DNA from: DASWZN01 sp963841635
GTDB lineage: Bacteria > Acidobacteriota > Terriglobia > Bryobacterales > Bryobacteraceae
Direction: 5' to 3'
Length of the DNA stretch: 64,000 nucleotides
Assembly (NCBI GenBank): GCA_963841635.1
Contig: CAWJDO010000002.1
Coordinates: 5,146,001 to 5,210,000 of the forward strand
A program made the position numbers and the translations under genes. This document shows, in pieces, positions 58,953 through 64,000 of this stretch. How positions within the stretch are numbered: the stretch's first letter is position 1; every line of letters begins with the position of its first letter. Under the pieces are notes generated by a model. It saw nothing but the letters and a program-made list of their open reading frames with translations. It did not search any database and was not told the origin of the DNA.

Positions 58953-61631
58953 ATGAACATCACAAACACGGCAACCGCTTTTCTGTTTCTCTCCGCGGCA
59001 CTTGCATTCGCGCAAACCGGCGCCGGCGTCCCGGCAGTGACGGGAAACCCCAAGGTCGACAAGCTTCTCAGCCAGATGACGCTCGAGGAGAAGATCGCCA
59101 TGATCCACGGCGCGGCGGAACCGCCGGCCACCGATCAGGGTCAGGCAGGCTACCTGCCGGGCATCCCGCGCCTCGGAATCCCCGCGTTGCGCATGGCCGA
59201 CGGACCCCCGGGCGTGCTCACGCGCCACCCGTCCAGCGCCGAGACCGCCACCATGGGCCTGGCCGCCACCTTCAGCCGTAAGGACGCCGAACAGAACGGC
59301 GTGGTGATTGGCCGCGACGCGCGCGCGCTCGGTATCGATGTTGTGTTGCAGCCCTTCATCAACATCGACCGTGACATCACCTTCGGGCGCGGCTACAACA
59401 CCTTCGGCGAGGATCCCGTTCTCACCGGACAGATCGCCGCGGCGATGATCCGGGGCGTCCAGAGCCAGGGCGCCATGGCGCAGGCCAAGCACTACGTCGC
59501 CTACGACGGCGGCAACGACAACATTGTCGATCCGCAGACCCTGCACGAGATCTACGTCGCGCCATTCGCGGATGCCGTGGCCGCGGGCGTGTCCTCCATC
59601 ATGTGTTCGTATAACAAGGTGAACGGCCCGTGGGCCTGCGGCAATCCCGACACGCTCAATAGGATTCTCAAGCAGGAAATCGGCTTCCAGGGCTTTGTCA
59701 CGTCCGACTGGGGCGCCACGCACGCCACCGACTTCGTCAACAATGGCCTCGACCTCGAGATGCCCGGCACCACCGGGTTCATCCCGCCCTATTTTCTGGC
59801 CGAACCTCCGCCGCCCTTCAAGCCCCCGGCCCGCAACGCCGGCTTCGACATGGGGGACGCCGGCTTCGGAGGAGCAGTGCCCGAGGAGCCGAAGCCCGAA
59901 CCGTTCCATTTCAGCTTCCCCAAGGCCGCGCCGCCGGTCGGCATGCTGAAGGCAGTGGAGACCGGCCTGGTGAAGGAGGAGACCATCACGCGCGCGGTAG
60001 GGCGCATCCTGTTCGAGATGGACAAATTCGGGCTGCTCGACGGCCAGGACCGGCACGGCTTCACGCCGGTTTCCCCGGAAACCAACGCGCCCATCGTGCG
60101 CAAGACGGCGGATGACGCCGCGGTCCTGCTCAAGAACGAGGACGGCGCGCTGCCTCTCAAGGCGTCCGACCTCGAATCGCTGGCCTTGATCGGGCCGGGC
60201 GCGCTCCAAACGATAGCGGTGGGCGAACCGGGCGAGAAATCCCTCGGCTTCTCTGCCCGCCAGATCGGCACCTTTGAGGCGCTGCGCAAGCTGGCGCCGG
60301 AGGCGCATGTGACGGCGGCCGTGGCGGACGATATGACCGGAGTCCCGGTCCCGGCCTCCGCGCTGTCTCACGACGGCCATCCTGGCCTGCTTCGCACCGA
60401 CCCCAAGACCAACGCCACCGAAGTCGCGGCCGACATCGATTTCACCAACGGGAACGGGAAGGCGCTGCCCGCGGGCTCCTCGTGGAAATGGACCGGAACG
60501 CTCACCGTTCCCTCTGCCGGCTCCTACATGATCAACCTGCAAATGCTCGGCACCACGGCGGGGCTCAGCATCGACGGAAAGCGCGTGGGCGGCGTGGGCA
60601 GCCACACCGGCAATATCCACGGCAACATTGTGATGGCGGGCGAGCACAACATCGTGCCCACCCCGGACGGCCTCGATAACCTCAGGCGTAGAGTGGAACT
60701 CACCGCCGGCGCGCACACCATCGCGCTTACCTCGACCGCGGATATCTCCGGCGATCCCGTTCAGCTGCGTTTGGCCTGGACCACGCCGGAGCGCCAGAAG
60801 TCCGCATACGCGGACGTGATCGCCGCCGCAAAGGCAGCCAAGACCGCGGTGGTGTTCGCGTGGGGGCGCGGCCGGCCCGTCTTTGGAATTCCGGGGGATC
60901 AGAACCAGTTGATCGAAGACGTCGCCGCGGTGAACCCGAACACCATCGTGGTGTTGAATGTCAGCCAGCCCGTGGCCCTGCCCTGGTTGGGCAAGGTGAA
61001 GGCTGTGCTGCAGATGTGGTTCCCGGGCGATGAAGGTGGTTGGGCGACCGCGGATGTGCTGCTGGGACGTGTCAGCCCCGCCGGACGGCTGCCGTTCACG
61101 TGGATGAAGGCGATGGAACAGGCCCCGGCCAACGATCCGAAGCATCCGGAGCGCTCCGCGAAGGGCGTCGGGGGCAAGACCACCTACGGCGAGGGCGTGA
61201 ACGTCGGCTACCGCTGGTTCGACAAGAACAACATCGAGCCGCTGTTCCCGTTCGGCTACGGATTGTCGTACACGAAGTTCGAATACTCAGATCTCAAGGT
61301 GGCGCGGGCGGCCGATGGCGGCCTCGACGTGAGCTTCCGTCTCCGCAATGCCGGCAGCGTAACGAGCGATGAGGTCCCACAGGTCTACCTGGCGGCTCCG
61401 GGCCGGGCTCCCCAGGGCGCCCAGTTCGCACCACGCGCGCTGGCCGCCTTCGACCGCGTGAATGTGCCGGCGGGCGAAACCAGGGATGTGACGCTCCACG
61501 TGCCTCGTCGCGGGCTGGAGTATTGGTCGACGGAGCAAGACAAGTGGGCGCTGGCCGCCGGCGCGCGAATGGTCCACGTCGGCGCCTCTTCCCGCGATCT
61601 TCGCCTGCAGGCGGAGACCGTCATCGAATAG
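58953..61631 (+). CDS. Secreted GH3 beta-glucosidase with PA14-like insert
   Basis: An 892-residue exported glycoside hydrolase. ATG 58953 gives signal peptide TNTATAFLFLSAALAFA. The GH3 N-terminal barrel (about 25-330) includes PADGPPGV-type and KHYVAYDGGNDN segments and the catalytic nucleophile Asp in GFVTSDWGATH. A Pro-rich stretch (FLAEPPPPFKPPA) interrupts the substrate region. The GH3 C-terminal domain is split by a PA14-like insert (about 480-600; SSWKWTGTLTVPSAGSYMIN). A fibronectin-III-like end (about 800-890; EVPQVYLAAPGRAP) closes the protein. It should release glucose or other sugars from beta-linked oligosaccharides or plant glycosides outside the cytoplasm. It stands alone; no transporter is adjacent. 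Confidence 0.94.
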   Translation: MNITNTATAFLFLSAALAFAQTGAGVPAVTGNPKVDKLLSQMTLEEKIAMIHGAAEPPATDQGQAGYLPGIPRLGIPALRMADGPPGVLTRHPSSAETATMGLAATFSRKDAEQNGVVIGRDARALGIDVVLQPFINIDRDITFGRGYNTFGEDPVLTGQIAAAMIRGVQSQGAMAQAKHYVAYDGGNDNIVDPQTLHEIYVAPFADAVAAGVSSIMCSYNKVNGPWACGNPDTLNRILKQEIGFQGFVTSDWGATHATDFVNNGLDLEMPGTTGFIPPYFLAEPPPPFKPPARNAGFDMGDAGFGGAVPEEPKPEPFHFSFPKAAPPVGMLKAVETGLVKEETITRAVGRILFEMDKFGLLDGQDRHGFTPVSPETNAPIVRKTADDAAVLLKNEDGALPLKASDLESLALIGPGALQTIAVGEPGEKSLGFSARQIGTFEALRKLAPEAHVTAAVADDMTGVPVPASALSHDGHPGLLRTDPKTNATEVAADIDFTNGNGKALPAGSSWKWTGTLTVPSAGSYMINLQMLGTTAGLSIDGKRVGGVGSHTGNIHGNIVMAGEHNIVPTPDGLDNLRRRVELTAGAHTIALTSTADISGDPVQLRLAWTTPERQKSAYADVIAAAKAAKTAVVFAWGRGRPVFGIPGDQNQLIEDVAAVNPNTIVVLNVSQPVALPWLGKVKAVLQMWFPGDEGGWATADVLLGRVSPAGRLPFTWMKAMEQAPANDPKHPERSAKGVGGKTTYGEGVNVGYRWFDKNNIEPLFPFGYGLSYTKFEYSDLKVARAADGGLDVSFRLRNAGSVTSDEVPQVYLAAPGRAPQGAQFAPRALAAFDRVNVPAGETRDVTLHVPRRGLEYWSTEQDKWALAAGARMVHVGASSRDLRLQAETVIE

Positions 61632-61675
61632 TGGGGCAGGCGTCCACGCCTGCAGCGGGTCTCCAGACCCGCCGC

Positions 61676-64000
61676 TCATATACCGCGCAGCACCGCCATC
61701 GGGTCGATGCGGGACGCCCGTCGAGCCGGAATCTGCCCTGCCAGCAGGGCCACGGCGCCCAGAAGCGCAATCGTAGCCGCAAAGATTGCCGGGTCGGTCG
61801 GCTCCGTCCCAAAAAGCAGGGAGGCGATCCCCCGGGCGGCGGCAAACGACGCCACGCCCCCAATCCCGATGCCGATCAAGGCCACCCGCAGAGTCCGCGC
61901 CACCACGCCACGCTGAACCCGGCCCGCGGTCGCGCCCAGCGCCATGCGGATCGCGATCTCCTGCGACTGCTGCGCGACGGAATACGAGATCACTCCGTAG
62001 ATGCCGAGCGAGGCCAGGATCAGGCCGAAGCCCGCGAACGCGGAGACCAGCAGCACCAGGAACCGCCGCGGCGAGACGGCGTGGTCCACGATCTGTTGAA
62101 TGGTGCGGAACTCGGTCCGCGGCTGCCCCGGATTCAGGCTCCGCAGCGTGGACATCACCGCAGGCTGAACCGCGGAGATCGGGAGCCGGGTGCGCACCAC
62201 CAGTTCCGTGCCCTCCGGCTCAAACTGCGTGATCGGGATGTACATCTGCGCGCTGGCCCGGTCCTCCAGGCTGCTTTCGCGGACGTCGGCGATAACGCCG
62301 ACCACGCGCGCCGGGTCGCGCCCGGGGCCGAGCACCAGCCGTCCGACGGGGTCCTGCCCGGGCCACTCACGGCGCGCTACGGCCTCGTTGATGACGATGG
62401 AGGGTTCGGTGTCGGGCCCGTCGCGCCAGGAAATGTCGCGACCCAGGCGCAGGCGCATCCCCATGGTTTGCAGGTAGCCCGGCGTCACCACGTAGACGAA
62501 GGCGCCGTGCTCTCTGCTCTTGTCATTCACGTTCTCCTGCGCCACAAGGCCCCAACTGCGGTTGCGGTCGAGCGGCAGCATGTCCGTCATCCCGGCGGCT
62601 TCGATCCCCGGGATGGCTCGTACCCGCTGCAGGATGTCCTGGAGAACTGCTCCCCGCCGCGCCGGCTTCCCGCCGTCGTCGAATTCGATCTTGGTCGCCG
62701 CGACATGGGCAGGCTGGAAGCCCAGGTCCACGTCCAGCACCCGGAGAAAGCTGCGCAACAGCAGGCCGGCGCCGATGAGCAGCACACAAGCCAGCGCCAC
62801 CTCGGAGACCACCAGCGTGGATCGCAGGCGTTCGTGCCCTCTGCCATGGCTCATCCCAGGGCCGCCGTCCTTCAGCGCCTCCTGCAAACTGCCGCGCGAA
62901 ACCTTGAACACGGGCGCGAGGCCCACCACCGCGCCAACCGAGACGGCGATCAGGAGCGTCCACATCAGCGCGGCGCCATCCACCCGCAGGGTCGAGAGCA
63001 ATGGCAAGGCCATCTGGTTCTGGCGCGCCAGATAGGACGTGACCGCCCACGCGAAAGCCAGGCCCAGTACCGCGCCGGCGCCCGAAAACGCCAGGCTTTC
63101 AGTCAGCAACTGCCGCGCAAGCCGGCCGCGTCCGGCGCCGAGCGCGGTACGCATCGCGAATTCTTTGCCTCGGGAGATGGCGCGTGCGAGCGACAGGTTC
63201 GATACGTTGATGCAGACGATCAGCAGGATCAGCCCCACCGCGCACCACAAGACTTGGAGCGACCGGCGCAGCTTGCCGCTCACCCGATCCTGCAGGACGG
63301 AGAGCGTGGACTTGTAGTCCTCCCACCAGTCCTGGTGCGCAGCCTTGAGCTGCGGAAAGAGTAGATCGGATTCCGCCAGCGCCTGACCCAGTGAAACGCC
63401 GGGCTTGAGTCGGCCGACCACCGCCAGAGTGTTCCCCCATGTGCGCCAGAAATCCATGTAGGCGGGCACGTAGAAATCCACCTTCATCCCCGCAGAGAAG
63501 ACCGATCCGAAATCGAAAGTCTCGGGCAGCACGCCGACGATGGTGACGGGGCCCGTGATGTCGGCGGGGGCGGCACTGATGGTGATCGTCCGCCCCACCA
63601 CGGACGGGTCGCCGCCAAACTGGCGCTGCCAGAACGGATAGCTCAGCAGCGCCGCGGCACGACCGCCCTTGCGGCACTCCTCTGGAGTGAAGAGCCGCCC
63701 CAGCGAGGGCTGGACTCCCAGCGTGGGGAAGAAATTCCCGGCCACCTGGACGCCGACGATGGGCAGCGGAACGCCCTGTCCCGTCAGTTTGTATTGAATG
63801 GAATTGAAGAAGGTCTGGTAGCTCGTCACGTCCTGGAACGATCGGTTGTGGCGCTGGAACTCCTCGAATGCGGAGACCGTATAGGTCTGATCCGAGAGCC
63901 CGCCCTTGCCTTCGTGGGTTGCGAACCAGACCAGCCGGTTCGGCTCGTGGAAAGGAAGCGGGCGCAGCAGGATGGTATTGACCACGCTGAAGACCGCGAC
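61676..64000 (-). CDS. ADOP/MacB-like ABC permease, N-terminus beyond window
   Basis: About 774 residues of a large permease are present; the frame runs off the right edge (VAVFSVVNTILLRPLPFHE), so the true start is outside. The internal GTG at 63985 should not be taken as the start. Two FtsX-like domains, each with helices and a MacB-type periplasmic part, are visible. Repeated signatures are EFAMRTALGAGRGRLARQLL and EIAIRMALGATAGRVQRGVV, and the C-terminus reads ARRASRIDPMAVLRGI. This ADOP family is greatly expanded in Acidobacteriota and has no proven substrate; it needs an ATPase of LolD/MacB type. It converges on the GH3 gene with a 44-base gap. Confidence 0.94.
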   Translation of the reverse strand, partial: VAVFSVVNTILLRPLPFHEPNRLVWFATHEGKGGLSDQTYTVSAFEEFQRHNRSFQDVTSYQTFFNSIQYKLTGQGVPLPIVGVQVAGNFFPTLGVQPSLGRLFTPEECRKGGRAAALLSYPFWQRQFGGDPSVVGRTITISAAPADITGPVTIVGVLPETFDFGSVFSAGMKVDFYVPAYMDFWRTWGNTLAVVGRLKPGVSLGQALAESDLLFPQLKAAHQDWWEDYKSTLSVLQDRVSGKLRRSLQVLWCAVGLILLIVCINVSNLSLARAISRGKEFAMRTALGAGRGRLARQLLTESLAFSGAGAVLGLAFAWAVTSYLARQNQMALPLLSTLRVDGAALMWTLLIAVSVGAVVGLAPVFKVSRGSLQEALKDGGPGMSHGRGHERLRSTLVVSEVALACVLLIGAGLLLRSFLRVLDVDLGFQPAHVAATKIEFDDGGKPARRGAVLQDILQRVRAIPGIEAAGMTDMLPLDRNRSWGLVAQENVNDKSREHGAFVYVVTPGYLQTMGMRLRLGRDISWRDGPDTEPSIVINEAVARREWPGQDPVGRLVLGPGRDPARVVGVIADVRESSLEDRASAQMYIPITQFEPEGTELVVRTRLPISAVQPAVMSTLRSLNPGQPRTEFRTIQQIVDHAVSPRRFLVLLVSAFAGFGLILASLGIYGVISYSVAQQSQEIAIRMALGATAGRVQRGVVARTLRVALIGIGIGGVASFAAARGIASLLFGTEPTDPAIFAATIALLGAVALLAGQIPARRASRIDPMAVLRGI

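Noticed and set aside
58767..61145. A 792-codon antisense frame over the GH3 gene.
   Set aside because: Composition of a shadow frame; GH3 motifs are on the + strand.
1..64000. CRISPR arrays, insertion sequences, rRNA genes or an integrase.
   Set aside because: I looked for regularly spaced repeats, transposase or recombinase motifs and rRNA signatures and saw none.

Overview
This GC-rich window looks like chromosomal DNA of an Acidobacteriota bacterium, most likely of the Solibacter/Bryobacter type. The evidence is a MacB-like ADOP permease, a VWFA-related secreted protein, a DUF2339 giant membrane protein, an LplT-PlsC-AMP-ligase fusion, a SYLF protein and long secreted beta-helix/cupredoxin proteins. 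This assignment is inferred from gene content, not from a marker gene. Genes are tightly packed, with many ATGA or GTGA stop/start overlaps.

Layout. (1) 1-5.65 kb, + strand: the end of a surface polysaccharide cluster (glycosyltransferases, WbaP-like initiating transferase, O-antigen ligase/polymerase, polytopic membrane protein). A convergent MFS transporter follows at 5.8-7.1 kb. (2) 7.23 kb: a complete tRNA-Ser(CGA) gene. Its 3' end recurs in direct orientation at 13.9, 16.9 and 31.65 kb, always between genes. These copies cut the next 24 kb into three cassettes: a heavy-metal RND efflux operon with a cysteine-rich leader protein (7.5-13.8 kb); a SWIM zinc-finger protein plus a VapBC-like toxin-antitoxin pair (14.2-16.7 kb); and a large cell-envelope cassette (17.2-31.4 kb). 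No integrase is present.

The 17.2-31.4 kb cassette is the most coherent unusual system. One long minus-strand operon encodes an LPXTG-type surface protein, a small membrane protein, a secreted VWA protein, a class-D-like sortase, a CheY-like regulator and two histidine kinases. One kinase is a CheB/CheR-type protein that has lost the CheR region. Around it are a SYLF-OmpA operon, a WxxGxW-type small protein, a zinc-dependent phospholipase C-like protein, lmo0937- and Thivi_2564-type small membrane proteins, and an NtrC-type sigma-54 activator. I find four -24/-12-like promoters, accompanied by related GTGCAG-N3-CTGCAC dyads, in front of these genes. The cassette therefore looks like a self-contained sigma-54 envelope regulon with its own activator.

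(3) 31.8-40.7 kb, - strand: a probable lipid/envelope operon (acyltransferase/acyl-ligase fusion, ceramidase-like protein, DUF2339 protein, M48 protease). It is divergent from a sigma-54-type regulator (40.8-42.4 kb) across an operator-like region with three TGTACA boxes. A triply frameshifted diguanylate cyclase pseudogene follows.

(4) 43.6-57.3 kb, - strand: a five-gene secreted cluster. It has two cupredoxin/multicopper-oxidase-like proteins whose copper-ligand motifs are complementary, a 2870-residue protein combining a ligand-poor cupredoxin head with a beta-helix, and two smaller secreted proteins. It is divergent from a membrane-anchored PAS-LuxR regulator (57.6 kb). Extracellular metal oxidation or electron transfer is a plausible role but is inference. 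(5) 58.9-64 kb: a secreted GH3 beta-glucosidase and, convergent to it, an ADOP permease cut by the window end.
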